A DNA stretch of 64,000 bases from Neobacillus sp. PS2-9 (GCF_030915525.1 NZ_CP133269.1:955001-1019000); one strand, 5' to 3'. Positions 1-8,727 are shown, counted from the first letter of the stretch. The notes: generated from the sequence alone by a model not told the origin. Program-made: numbers and translations.

Positions 1-271
1 GCCCACTGCTTAACTCCGCTTCTTTTGTGCTCCAATCGATTGGTTGAAACTTTACCTTTTTCCCCATCTTATCTGCTGCTGCTTTCGCTAAGTCGATATC
101 AAATCCAACAATTTTGTTATTTTCATCTCTGAAGCCCATTGGTGCGAACTTGTCGTCGATCCCAATGACTAGTGTTTTATTTTCTTTTCCCTCTGCTGAC
201 TTAGAAGAACATCCTGTAACGAGAGATAACATTGCTGCTATGACTAGAACAATAGTAGCTAAACGTTTCAT
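1..271 (-). CDS. Amino-acid ABC transporter substrate-binding lipoprotein, N-terminal part
   Basis: The reverse strand encodes 90 residues from an ATG at 271 and runs off the left edge of the window, so the C-terminal part is missing. It begins with a lipoprotein signal peptide with lipobox LVTGC (Cys21), then a stretch reading TLVIGIDDKFAPMGF and IVGFDIDLAKAAADKMG, which is the start of the type 3 (polar amino acid/glutamine/cystine) extracellular solute-binding fold. By family it would capture an amino acid outside the membrane and hand it to an ABC permease; the partners would lie further left. The ribosome-binding site AAGGTGG sits just upstream on the reverse strand. The substrate cannot be told. 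Confidence 0.85.
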   Translation of the reverse strand, partial: MKRLATIVLVIAAMLSLVTGCSSKSAEGKENKTLVIGIDDKFAPMGFRDENNKIVGFDIDLAKAAADKMGKKVKFQPIDWSTKEAELSSG

Positions 272-595
272 ATTAAAATACCACCTTATTATTTTTGTAA
301 ATTAACTTTAGTGCGTTACCACGCTATTACACTACCATATTATCAAAGTGTCGTATATAGCTTGATAAATAATAGAAATATTAAAAATATTTAACCGTAA
401 AGCCTGAAGAAGCTATGGAAAGGTCATCTAGGTGTTCAATACACATGGTTCATATTTTACAATTGTATGAACAAATGAAATTTGGAGGATTACTTCATAA
501 AAAATGCAAGGTTTCTGCATTAAATCTGCAAATTCCCCCTCTACATTTAACGTATAAACATTTAATAGTTAATCTACTTTGTGGAGGTGGAAAGT
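272..595. other. Divergent intergenic region
   Basis: These 324 bases separate two divergently transcribed genes. The only structure I see is an inverted repeat, TTATCAA at 340-346 and TTGATAA at 362-368, possibly an operator for one of the two genes. No convincing -35/-10 pair, RNA or gene stands out. The open frame at 415-603 has no ribosome-binding site and ends inside the next gene, so I do not call it. Confidence 0.4.
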
Positions 596-1036
596 TTGAA
601 TAGGATTTTTTTATTTTTGTTGGCAGCAGCCTTTATATTTTCATTTGATGTAAGAGTCCTCGCAGATGAAGGGCATTCACATGATCAAAAAATGGAACAT
701 GAAAACATGAACCATGATGATATGAATATGAATATTATGGATCATGAAGGAATGGACATGGATCATGAAAGCAGTAGCGATCATGAAGGGATGGACATGG
801 ATCATGAAAGCGGAAGTGATCATGAAGGAATGAATATGGATCATGGCAGCGGAAGTGATATGGAAGGGATGGACATGGAGGGAGGAAGCCATGAACATCA
901 CGGACCAGTGGTTGAAACGCCGCCAAATTATAAAATCTTAGGAACATATGGTGCAGTGAATCTAGCATTTATCTTAATCGGTATTTGGAATAAATGGTTT
1001 CGTAGGAATGGGGGAGTAAATAATGGCAATGCCTGA
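596..1036 (+). CDS. Exported His/Met-rich repeat protein, probable metal binder
   Basis: This encodes about 146 residues from a TTG at 596, chosen because GGAGGTGG at 583-590 gives normal spacing; an upstream GTG at 581 would swallow that site. Residues 1-23 form a signal peptide (cut after VLA). A low-complexity middle follows, built of repeated DHEGM(D/N)MDHES-like units very rich in Met, His, Asp and Glu, then a single membrane span (about 118-136) and a short basic tail. Such Met/His clusters bind copper or other soft and borderline metals in periplasmic copper proteins. The gene overlaps the following membrane polyferredoxin by 14 bases, so they are probably translated together. I know no named family for it; metal binding is inferred from composition. 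Confidence 0.75.
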   Translation: MNRIFLFLLAAAFIFSFDVRVLADEGHSHDQKMEHENMNHDDMNMNIMDHEGMDMDHESSSDHEGMDMDHESGSDHEGMNMDHGSGSDMEGMDMEGGSHEHHGPVVETPPNYKILGTYGAVNLAFILIGIWNKWFRRNGGVNNGNA

Positions 1037-2387
1037 GAAGAACTTAAAACCGGAAAAGGAATCATTCGACTTATTATCCATTCCTGTGGTTAAAAAATTT
1101 GTTAAAAGTAAATGGTATCCTGGGATCTTTCAATGGATGGTTATTTTCGTATTTTCTATTATTGTTTATGAACTCGTAATGGGAACTGTGGATCCAAGTA
1201 AAAACTTCGGTACAACCATGACTTGGGTGTTATGGTGGCCAATCATTCCTATATTATTTTTAGTAACCGGCCGCTTTTGGTGTGCCATTTGCCCGTTTGG
1301 GAAATTAAGTGATATCGTTAGGAAGTTCGTTGGTAGCAAGCGTCCTATGCCGAAATTCTTAAGAAAATATGGGATTTGGCTCATTGATTTATTTTTCATT
1401 GCTATCACATATAGTGACCACGTATGGGGAATCGTAGAGTCGCCACGAGGATCAGGTTATTTATTACTGTTACTAGTAACAATGGTAGTAGCAACGTCTG
1501 TTTTTTACGAAAGAAGAACCTTCTGTAAAACACTTTGTTTTCTTGGGGGACTTGCAGGAAACTATTCGCGTTCGGGTGCATTAAAGGTACAGGCGACACC
1601 TGACATCTGTAAAACGTGTAAAGTGCAATCCTGCTACAAAGGAACGGAAGGCGTGGAAGGTTGTCCAATGTTCCAGTTTCCACGAACAATGGAATCTAGT
1701 GCAGAATGTAATATTTGCGGTAACTGTGTAAAAAACTGTCCTAACAATTCCGTTAAAATTACGACTAGAGTTCCTACAAAAGAATTATGGGGCTTGAAAA
1801 ATCCGAAGCTTGAGCACGCTTCCTTAGCTGCCGTTATTATGGGGATCGTGTTTGTACAAAACATTACCATGCTTGAACCTTGGCAGAAAATTTTAAGTGC
1901 TATTGGAACGGTTACTGGTACATCTAATTACAATGTTAACTTTACTGTTGCCTTTATTATTGCAATGGCTTTACCAATTCTATTACTATTGGGAACTGCA
2001 AAACTGGCCTCCTTACTTGGAATGGAAGGTACCGTCAAAAAGAACTTTACTCGTTTTGGATATGCGATTATTCCTTTAGATTTAGCTGGACACTTAGCTC
2101 ATAACTTATTTCATATTTTCACAGAAGGCAAGGCTGTATGGTTTAACTCCATCCGCCTTTTTGGAGTAGAAACAAATCCTGCAGGTTTAAGTCTCGCCCC
2201 AACCCCAACGGTTCAACTGATTCAGTATATCGTTATTTTAATAGGATTAGTTGGTACTTCATATGTTGTGTACAGAATGGGGAAAAAGACAGCATTTAAA
2301 GCAATGCTTCCCTACTATTTACTGATGTTTGCACTAGCTGTCGCTAACATATACTTATTCTCACTTCCTATGATGCACAGAGTGTAA
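1023..2387 (+). CDS. Membrane-bound 4Fe-4S polyferredoxin (NapH/NosR/CcoG-like)
   Basis: The 454-residue membrane protein has about eight predicted spans and many cysteines. C87/C90 (CAICPFG) and C168/C172 lie next to membrane spans, as in the NapH/NosR/CcoG group. A cytoplasmic-type ferredoxin module follows, with C196, C199, C204, C214 and then C229, C232, C235, C239 in two 4Fe-4S patterns. A later helix carries H357, H360 and H364 (HxxHxxxH), which could bind haem or metal. Proteins of this group move electrons across the membrane; CcoG is known to reduce Cu(II). The upstream partner is a His/Met-rich exported protein and cadCA follows, so a metal-reduction role is plausible. That role is inference; electron-transfer chemistry is well supported. 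Confidence 0.82.
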   Translation: MAMPEKNLKPEKESFDLLSIPVVKKFVKSKWYPGIFQWMVIFVFSIIVYELVMGTVDPSKNFGTTMTWVLWWPIIPILFLVTGRFWCAICPFGKLSDIVRKFVGSKRPMPKFLRKYGIWLIDLFFIAITYSDHVWGIVESPRGSGYLLLLLVTMVVATSVFYERRTFCKTLCFLGGLAGNYSRSGALKVQATPDICKTCKVQSCYKGTEGVEGCPMFQFPRTMESSAECNICGNCVKNCPNNSVKITTRVPTKELWGLKNPKLEHASLAAVIMGIVFVQNITMLEPWQKILSAIGTVTGTSNYNVNFTVAFIIAMALPILLLLGTAKLASLLGMEGTVKKNFTRFGYAIIPLDLAGHLAHNLFHIFTEGKAVWFNSIRLFGVETNPAGLSLAPTPTVQLIQYIVILIGLVGTSYVVYRMGKKTAFKAMLPYYLLMFALAVANIYLFSLPMMHRV

Positions 2388-2398
2388 TACTAAATGAA

Positions 2399-2452
2399 AA
2401 GACATCACCACCCACTATTAGATGGGATTGGTGATGTCTTTTTGTTTTTTTT
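2399..2452 (+). terminator. Rho-independent terminator
   Basis: The stem GACATCACCA (2401-2410) pairs with TGGTGATGTC (2429-2438) and is followed by a long T run. It closes the two-gene polyferredoxin operon. Confidence 0.9.
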
Positions 2453-2471
2453 ACAAAAAAAGCAAAAAACG

Positions 2472-2525
2472 TTGACATTCAAACCCCTGTTTGAATATCA
2501 TATAGTCAAACGAACATTTGAATGA
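2472..2525 (+). promoter_or_regulatory. cadC promoter region with CadC-type operator
   Basis: A TTGACA -35 box starts at 2472. A perfect palindrome, ATTCAAAC and GTTTGAAT around CCCT, spans 2477-2496. A second element at 2506-2525, TCAAACGAACATTTGAATGA, closely resembles the known CadC operator of staphylococcal cad operons (TCAAATAAATATTTGAATGA). Metal-free CadC would bind here and release on Cd/Zn/Pb. The -10 box is unclear. Confidence 0.75.
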
Positions 2526-2540
2526 AGAAGGTGAATAGTT

Positions 2541-2912
2541 ATGAAGGATCGCGATGTATGCGAGATTACCTGTGTCGATAATGAAAAAACCGCTCGAGTC
2601 GGGCAACAGCTCGAAAAAGATCATAATATCAGTGAAGTAATCAAGATTTTTAAAGCTCTTTCGGATGAAACCCGGATGAAAATAGCATATGCACTGACAC
2701 TTGAAGATGAGCTTTGTGTTTGTGATGTGGCCCATATTGTTGGAGCAACGACCGCAACTGCATCCCATCATTTACGTCATCTAAACAATCTTGGCCTTGC
2801 CAAATATCGTAAAGAGGGAAAGCTGGTTTATTATTCGCTTGATGACGACCATGTTAAGCAATTAATTCATATTGCATTTGCCCATCAGGAGGAGGTGGCT
2901 GGACGTGAGTGA
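2541..2912 (+). CDS. cadC: CadC-type ArsR/SmtB metal-responsive repressor
   Basis: The 123-residue winged-helix repressor shows both parts of the CadC alpha3N metal site: C7 and C11 in the N-terminal CEITCVD segment and the ELCVCD cysteines at the start of helix alpha3. The recognition helix reads TTATASHHLRHLNNLGL, followed by a beta-wing (KEGKLVYYSL). CadC proteins bind Cd(II), Pb(II) and Zn(II) through these thiols and then leave the operator. A CadC-like operator lies directly upstream, and its last codons overlap the true start of the cadA frame, so repressor and pump form one autoregulated operon. Confidence 0.95.
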   Translation: MKDRDVCEITCVDNEKTARVGQQLEKDHNISEVIKIFKALSDETRMKIAYALTLEDELCVCDVAHIVGATTATASHHLRHLNNLGLAKYRKEGKLVYYSLDDDHVKQLIHIAFAHQEEVAGRE

Positions 2913-4971
2913 GACGATTGAAAAACAAGTCTATCGGGTGCAAGGCTTTTCCTGAACAAGCTGTGCCGCAAAGTTCGAAAAGAACGTCCAACACCTGGAT
3001 GGTGTGGTTGATGCAAAAGTAAATTTTGGAGCCTCTAAGCTCACAGTCTATGGAGATACCACCTTAGATGCATTACATGAAGCAGGAGCGTTTGAAAAAC
3101 TAACGATTCACCCTGAAAAAGAGCATCCTCCAGTGGCAGTAAAGGAGCCGCTTTGGAAGCAATATTCCCTTTTAGGGCTATCCTTGTTGTTTCTGTTAGC
3201 CGGGTACATTTTTTCATCAAATATCCTATTTGCCGCTTCTATTTTACTAGGAGGCTTGCCTCTTTTTAAAACAGGCTTAAAGAATCTAATCCGATTCGAT
3301 TTTGATATGAAAACGCTCATGACCGTGGCGATTATTGGGGCAGCTATTATCGGAGAGTGGAGTGAAGGGGCAGTAGTTGTCATCTTATTTGCCATCAGCG
3401 AAGTCCTTGAAGGTTATTCTATGGATAAAGCAAGAGCCTCGATTCGGTCATTGATGGAAATGGCGCCCACAGAGGCACTAGTTGTTCGAAACGGCAAAGA
3501 GATGTTACTAAAGGCAGAAAATATTGAAGCTGGAGATCTCATGCTTGTTAAGCCTGGGCAAATGATTGCAATGGATGGAGTCATTATTGAGGGAGCATCC
3601 TCCATCAATCAAGCTGCAATTACCGGTGAATCTGTTCCGGTTGAAAAAGTCATTAACGACGAGGTTTTCGCTGGAACACTGAATGTAGAAGGATTTCTTA
3701 AAGTAAGGATAACGAAGCTAGTAGACGATACGACCATTGCAAAAATTATTCATTTAGTGGAAGAAGCACAAGGGGAAAAGGCACCTTCCCAACGCTTTGT
3801 CGATCGGTTTGCCAAGTATTATACGCCGGTGATTATGGTAATTGCTGCCCTCGTGGCGGTTATCCCGCCGCTGTTGTTTGCAGCAAGCTGGCAGGAGTGG
3901 ATTTACCAAGGGCTTGCAGTATTAGTGGTTGGATGCCCATGTGCACTGGTCATTTCTACCCCGGTTTCCATCGTTACCGCCATTGGAAATGCTGCTCGGA
4001 ACGGTGTGTTAATAAAGGGTGGAAACTTTTTAGAAGAAGCGGGAGCACTAAAGGCGATTGCCTTTGATAAAACGGGGACATTGACAAAAGGGGTTCCTGC
4101 TGTAACAGACTTTATTAATTATACAGACAATGAAGACTTACTATCCATCGTTGCTGCAATTGAAAGTAGGTCACAGCATCCACTTGCGAATGCCATTATT
4201 AATAAAGCAGCATATAGTAACAGAGATTTCAAAGTCGATGATTTCTTATCTGTAACAGGAAAAGGAATTACAGGTGTAGTCAATGGAACTGAATATCGGG
4301 TTGGAAACTTGAAGTTATTTGATGAAGTTCCTGACTATGTGTTGAATGAAATGACCTCACTTCAAGAACAAGGGAAGACCGTTATGATTGTTGGAACCGC
4401 ACACGAAATTCTAGCAGTGATTGCCGTTGCCGATGAAGTGCGTGAGAGCAGTAGAGCAGTAATCGAGCGCCTCCATCAGCTAGGGATTGAGCATACAATC
4501 TTGTTAACAGGAGATAATCAAGCAACCGCTAAGGCGATAGGTAACGAGGCAGGAGTCACCGAAATGGAGGGTGAATTACTGCCACAGGATAAGTTAGATT
4601 TTATTAAGAAATTAAAAAATCAGTTTGGAAGAGTAGCAATGGTTGGTGACGGCGTGAATGATGCGCCAGCACTTGCAGCAGCAACGGTAGGAATTGCGAT
4701 GGGTGGGGCAGGAACGGATACCGCTCTTGAAACCGCGGATATCGCTTTAATGAATGACGATTTGAAAAAACTGGCGTTTACCATCAAGTTGAGTCGAAGA
4801 ACTTTGCAGATTATCAAACAAAATATTACCTTATCGATTGTAGTCAAGCTCTTGGCACTGTTGCTCGTCGTTCCGGGCTGGCTGACGTTATGGATAGCCA
4901 TTTTCGCAGACATGGGAGTAACCTTACTCGTTACACTAAATGGCTTACGGCTACTAAGAGTAAAAGAATAG
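2905..4971 (+). CDS. cadA: CadA-type P1B Cd/Zn/Pb-exporting ATPase with an in-frame UGA at codon 17
   Basis: The full frame starts at GTG 2905, seven bases after GGAGGAGGTGG, and gives 688 residues if codon 17 is read. The HMA domain reads VYRVQGFS-(UGA)[11 protein letters not shown]: the stop stands exactly where the first Cys of the CxxC metal site belongs (TGA at 2953-2955), with the second Cys at 20. Frame is kept on both sides. Downstream everything is intact: TGES (241-244), the CPC metal site in the membrane (344-346), DKTGT (388-392) and GDGVNDAP. Without recoding, restart at GTG 3004 would give a 655-residue pump lacking the HMA domain, but no good ribosome-binding site precedes it. 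The cause may be nonsense mutation, sequencing error or selenocysteine. The enzyme exports Cd, Zn or Pb by family. Confidence 0.85.
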
Positions 4972-5012
4972 AAGGGCAAGACAGTTTTGGACGGGGATAG
5001 AGGGTGAGTCTG

Positions 5013-5624
5013 ATGAATAACAGGTGGAATAAGTGGGTATATCGATGGTGGTCGCCGGTTTATGATCGTTTTTTCAATAAAGGGCCGTTTCTAAAAGCTC
5101 GGCAGGAACTATTCAATGACGTTAACTTTCATGAAGGTGATAAGGTTTTGTTTGTTGGGGTCGGTACGGGTGCTGATCTTGAGCAAATTCCCATTGACCT
5201 GCTGGATATCACAGCGATTGACTATTCTGAAGAGATGCTTGCCCAGGCGAAAAAGAAATTCCCAACTACTTCTTTATTCTTTCAGCAGATGGATACCCAA
5301 CAATTAACCCTTCCGGATGAAGCTTTCGATTATGTCGTGGCCAGCTTAATCCTATCTGTTGTTCCAGACAGTCACAAGGCCTTTGAAGAAATGGTCCGAG
5401 TGACACGGTCAAAGGGCCAAATGATTATTTTTGATAAATTCGCTTCTAAGCCTTCAATAATAAAGAAACTTATTAGGCCGGTCATTAAGGCTTTAGGTAC
5501 GGATATCGGTCTCTCCTTTGAAAAAATCTATGAAAAACATAGTGGCATGAAGCTAAACCTCTTAGAAAACCGCGCTGTGTTGTTCGGTGGAATGTATCGA
5601 AAAATAAAGATTAGAAAAAACTAA
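5013..5624 (+). CDS. Class I SAM-dependent methyltransferase
   Basis: A protein of 203 residues from ATG 5013, preceded by AGGGTGAG; GTG 5004 is an alternative start. Motif I is VLFVGVGTGADL and the acidic strand-2 motif is ITAIDYSEEMLAQA, typical of the UbiE/COQ5-like Methyltransf_11 and 25 families. A later FDYVVASLILSVVPD is the usual post-II segment. The enzyme would transfer a methyl group from S-adenosylmethionine to an unknown small molecule or lipid. It lies 42 bases after cadA, with no terminator between, so it may be co-transcribed with the cadmium operon. A link to metals is positional only. Confidence 0.82.
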   Translation: MNNRWNKWVYRWWSPVYDRFFNKGPFLKARQELFNDVNFHEGDKVLFVGVGTGADLEQIPIDLLDITAIDYSEEMLAQAKKKFPTTSLFFQQMDTQQLTLPDEAFDYVVASLILSVVPDSHKAFEEMVRVTRSKGQMIIFDKFASKPSIIKKLIRPVIKALGTDIGLSFEKIYEKHSGMKLNLLENRAVLFGGMYRKIKIRKN

Positions 5625-5698
5625 CACAATCGAAATTCTTACGTTTTAGAAAAAGATAAAATATGGAGCCACTTTAAAGGCTCTCTGGGGGAATTAAC

Positions 5699-6622
5699 AT
5701 GGGTCATCATCATGGACATTCACACGGCCATTCTCACGGTCATTCACATACAAGTAACAAGAAAGCACTATTGAGTTCTTTCATACTAATAGCTGCTTTT
5801 ATGGTCGTGGAAGTCATTGGCGGTTTGTTAACAAATAGTTTGGCGCTATTGTCTGATGCAGGCCATATGCTTAGCGATGCAGCAGCATTAGGATTAAGCT
5901 TTTTCGCCATCAAGCTCGGCGAGAAGCAGGGATCACAAGAAAAAACCTATGGTTATAAGCGCTTTGAAATTATTTCTGCGGCATTAAATGGAATCACGCT
6001 AGTTGTCATTTCTCTTTATATCTTTTATGAGGCTATTCACCGATTTATTGATCCGCCAGAGGTACAAAGCACGGGTATGTTAATAATTTCTGTACTAGGC
6101 TTACTGGTTAACATAGTTGCTGCTTGGATATTAATGAAAGGCGATAAAGATGAGAACCTGAATGTGAGAAGTGCCTTTTTACATGTGCTAGGAGATATGC
6201 TAGGGTCCGTGGGAGCTATTGTTGCGGCACTTCTAATCATGTTTTTTGGCTGGGGAATTGCCGATCCGATTGCCAGTGTGATTGTGGCTGTTTTAATCAT
6301 AATTAGTGGGTATAGGGTAACAAAGGATTCTTTTCATATTTTGATGGAGGGTGCCCCAGAGCAAATCGATACGAATCAAGTAAAAACAGCACTTGGTAAA
6401 ATTCCACTGGTGAAGGAAGTCCATGATTTGCATATTTGGACGATTACTTCAGGTTACCCGGTTTTAAGCTGCCATATGACGATCTGTGATGACGGTGTCC
6501 ATGATGAAATCTTAGCCCAATCACAAAAAATTCTTCATGATGAATTTCACATCGAGCATAGTACGATCCAGGTTGAAAGAGAATGCATTGGCTGTCCCAG
6601 CCCACATGGGACTTGTAATTAA
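5699..6622 (+). CDS. czcD: CzcD-type cation diffusion facilitator (Zn/Cd/Co exporter)
   Basis: The 307-residue exporter opens with a His-rich stretch (MGHHHGHSHGHSHGHSH), followed by about six membrane spans. The metal-site motifs are SDAGHMLSDA in span 2 and HVLGDMLGS in span 5, giving the two-His/two-Asp site of Zn/Cd transporters. The C-terminal cytoplasmic domain contains HDLHIWTITSG and ends with a CIGCPSPHGTC thiol/His tail. It exchanges cytoplasmic Zn, Cd or Co for protons. Its position after cadCA extends the heavy-metal block. The His-rich N-terminus is common in this family. Confidence 0.93.
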   Translation: MGHHHGHSHGHSHGHSHTSNKKALLSSFILIAAFMVVEVIGGLLTNSLALLSDAGHMLSDAAALGLSFFAIKLGEKQGSQEKTYGYKRFEIISAALNGITLVVISLYIFYEAIHRFIDPPEVQSTGMLIISVLGLLVNIVAAWILMKGDKDENLNVRSAFLHVLGDMLGSVGAIVAALLIMFFGWGIADPIASVIVAVLIIISGYRVTKDSFHILMEGAPEQIDTNQVKTALGKIPLVKEVHDLHIWTITSGYPVLSCHMTICDDGVHDEILAQSQKILHDEFHIEHSTIQVERECIGCPSPHGTCN

Positions 6623-6626
6623 GGTC

Positions 6627-6656
6627 AAAGACATCTGAAAAGGATGTCTTTTTTTC
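6627..6656 (+). terminator. Rho-independent terminator
   Basis: AAAGACATC (6627-6635) pairs with GATGTCTTT (6643-6651) and runs into a T tract, ending the czcD transcript. Confidence 0.9.
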
Positions 6657-6713
6657 TTGTATAAAGGGATGGCGTCAGTCCACAATACCGTAAAATTATT
6701 TTGAAAAATTCAA

Positions 6714-6777
6714 TTGACAACCATTATCATTGGAAATAAAATAGTATAAAGATAAGTGAAAATGAGATTCATTATCA
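6714..6777 (+). promoter_or_regulatory. efeU promoter with two Fur-box-like operators
   Basis: A strong promoter is visible: TTGACA at 6714-6719, 17 bases, TAAAAT at 6737-6742. Box 1 (6715-6729, TGACAACCATTATCA) overlaps the -35 and matches most of the Fur 7-1-7 consensus TGATAATNATTATCA. Box 2 (6763-6777, TGAGATTCATTATCA) lies just after the start of transcription. This predicts iron-dependent repression of the permease operon by Fur. Confidence 0.85.
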
Positions 6778-6803
6778 ATTGAAATCCGTCAAGGAGGAAT
6801 ATC

Positions 6804-8285
6804 ATGGGCAAAAATATATTACATAAAATTATGATCCTTCTACTAATAGTCGGATTTGGAGTACATAATCCAGCATTAGCTGCCGGGAATGCTAAAGAAG
6901 ATATTTTGAAAGCTGAAGAATCGGTAGATGAGGCAATTGGCTATGCTACCGAAGGAAATCTTTCAGAGGCAGAGAAGGCATATGAACGATTTAATAAAAC
7001 CTGGAGAGAAATTGAAGAAGGTATTAAAGCTGAATCAGCAACTGCCTATCGAGATATTGAATCAAATATGGGCAAGGTTGTTTATGCCTTTACGATAAAA
7101 AAACAGGATCAAGTTTTACAGGCCTTGCAAAATTTAAAGGCTGTTAATGTAAAAGTAGCTAATGGCGGCTATCCAAAAGAGGCGGGCTTTAAGAAAAAAG
7201 ATATAACCTTAGAAGAATTTATTCTTTTGTTACAAAATACAAAAAAAGAAATTAAAAACGAAAAGCGAACTCAAGCCATTTCAAGCATTCAAAAGGCAAG
7301 TGATAGTTGGCTAAGCGTTGAAGGAATCGTAGTTGCACAATCTGCAAAAGTATACAGTGACTCGGAAAGAGATTTAGTTACGATCCAAGCAATGCTTACC
7401 GCTAATCCACCAAACTATGAGAAAGCAACTCAAACCATCGATAATATGGTAAATTACCTTACTCCTTTAGCGAGTAAATCTGAATACACGTATTGGGATG
7501 CGGCAATGATTCTCATTCGCGAAGGCTTAGAAGCTTTACTTGTAGTTATTGCTCTGATGTCTTTTGTGAAAAAATCAGGTCTGACAAAGGGGAAAGGCTG
7601 GATTTGGTCTGGAGTAGCAGCTGGTTTAGGTGTTAGTTTAATCCTTGCCCTGATTGTTAAGTTTGTTATTTCATCTGGTGCATTTGGCAATAACAACGCT
7701 CTAATAGGCGGATGGACAGGGGTATTTGCAGCAGTCATGTTATTGTACATGAGTTACTGGCTTCATAGTCAATCCAATATCGCTGATTGGAATCGCTATA
7801 TTCGTGAAAAAAGTCAGACAGCAGTTACCACAGGCCGGCTTGTATCATTAGGTATTCTTGCCTTTCTGGCGGTATTTCGTGAAGGAACGGAAACAGTATT
7901 ATTTTATATAGGGATGGCGAGTCAAATTAAGCTCCAATCTCTTTTAATTGGGTTTTTAATTGGTGCTGCCATACTTGGGGTATTAGCCTATTTACTAATT
8001 ATTGTTGGTCTTAAATTACCACTTCGTCCATTCTTTATGGTATCAAGTGTCATCGTTTTTTATCTATGTGTTAAATTTACTGGAATGGGTATTCATAGCC
8101 TGCAATTGGCGGGATTAATCCCAACCACAAATTCACAAAATATCCCAAGTATAGATTTCTTTGCTTTATATCCAACATGGGAAAGCACGATCCCACAGGT
8201 CATTCTTGTCCTCGGTGCAGTTTTCATTATTCTATTTAAAAGATTAAAAACTAAAAATGTAATGACAGCAGCAGAAAATAATTAA
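6804..8285 (+). CDS. efeU: FTR1/EfeU-family iron permease with extracellular helical domain
   Basis: A 493-residue protein. Residues 1-27 are a signal peptide; residues about 30-225 form an outward helical region with two related segments (near 50-90 and 155-195); the rest is a seven-span FTR1 permease. The two iron-path motifs are REGLE (239-243) and REGTE (359-363). FTR1 proteins import iron, usually with a periplasmic or extracellular oxidising partner such as EfeO/EfeB; none is seen here, only a small lipoprotein. Two Fur boxes at the promoter support an iron role. Start ATG 6804 follows AAGGAGGAA. Confidence 0.93.
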   Translation: MGKNILHKIMILLLIVGFGVHNPALAAGNAKEDILKAEESVDEAIGYATEGNLSEAEKAYERFNKTWREIEEGIKAESATAYRDIESNMGKVVYAFTIKKQDQVLQALQNLKAVNVKVANGGYPKEAGFKKKDITLEEFILLLQNTKKEIKNEKRTQAISSIQKASDSWLSVEGIVVAQSAKVYSDSERDLVTIQAMLTANPPNYEKATQTIDNMVNYLTPLASKSEYTYWDAAMILIREGLEALLVVIALMSFVKKSGLTKGKGWIWSGVAAGLGVSLILALIVKFVISSGAFGNNNALIGGWTGVFAAVMLLYMSYWLHSQSNIADWNRYIREKSQTAVTTGRLVSLGILAFLAVFREGTETVLFYIGMASQIKLQSLLIGFLIGAAILGVLAYLLIIVGLKLPLRPFFMVSSVIVFYLCVKFTGMGIHSLQLAGLIPTTNSQNIPSIDFFALYPTWESTIPQVILVLGAVFIILFKRLKTKNVMTAAENN

Positions 8286-8307
8286 TAGAGAAAGTAGGAT
8301 AAAAATT

Positions 8308-8682
8308 ATGAAAAAATTAACATCAATGGTTGTAGCCTTTGGTCTTGGAAGTGCATTATTTTTAGCGGGATGTAGTTCTACTGAAAGTAAAGTATCTGAT
8401 GGGGTAAATGAAATGCTAGAGACAACTGGGCAATTATCAAAAGCAATTGATAAGGGTGACCAAGCTAAGGTAAAGGAAGTTGGACCAAAATTGGAAGATC
8501 AATGGTCATCATTCGAGGATGACGTGAAAAAAGATAATAAGGATTTGTATGAGAAGATTGAAAAATATCTTGACCCAACGATTGCTGGTTCAGAGGCAGA
8601 CACATTAGATAAAGATGCATTAAGCACATTGAACGATCAACTTACTGATGCTTTGAAAGAATTAGCAGATAAAACAAAATAA
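8308..8682 (+). CDS. Small lipoprotein resembling the FTR1 extracellular segment
   Basis: The 124-residue lipoprotein has a signal peptide with lipobox LAGC (Cys22). The mature part is a charged helical hairpin: a segment around KEVGPKLEDQWSSFEDDVKK followed by LYEKIEKYLDPTIAG. This resembles the segment of the neighbouring permease that reads AYERFNKTWREIEEGIKA followed by AYRDIESNMG, so it looks like a free-standing copy of the permease ectodomain repeat. It lies 22 bases after efeU and shares its terminator. It may help deliver iron at the outer membrane face; that is inference. I know no gene name for it. Confidence 0.8.
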   Translation: MKKLTSMVVAFGLGSALFLAGCSSTESKVSDGVNEMLETTGQLSKAIDKGDQAKVKEVGPKLEDQWSSFEDDVKKDNKDLYEKIEKYLDPTIAGSEADTLDKDALSTLNDQLTDALKELADKTK

Positions 8683-8690
8683 AAAGGTAG

Positions 8691-8727
8691 GAGGCTGACT
8701 TATAATAGTCAGTCTCTTTCTTATTTT
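8691..8727 (+). terminator. Rho-independent terminator
   Basis: GAGGCTGACT (8691-8700) pairs with AGTCAGTCTC (8707-8716, one G-U) and is followed by a T-rich tract. It ends the iron operon. Confidence 0.85.

Noticed and set aside
415..603. 62-codon forward frame
   Set aside because: No ribosome-binding site, ends within the next gene and has no recognisable sequence.
677..968. Long reverse-strand open frames rich in His and Phe
   Set aside because: They mirror the His/Met repeat of the forward gene at 596-1036 and have no ribosome-binding site.
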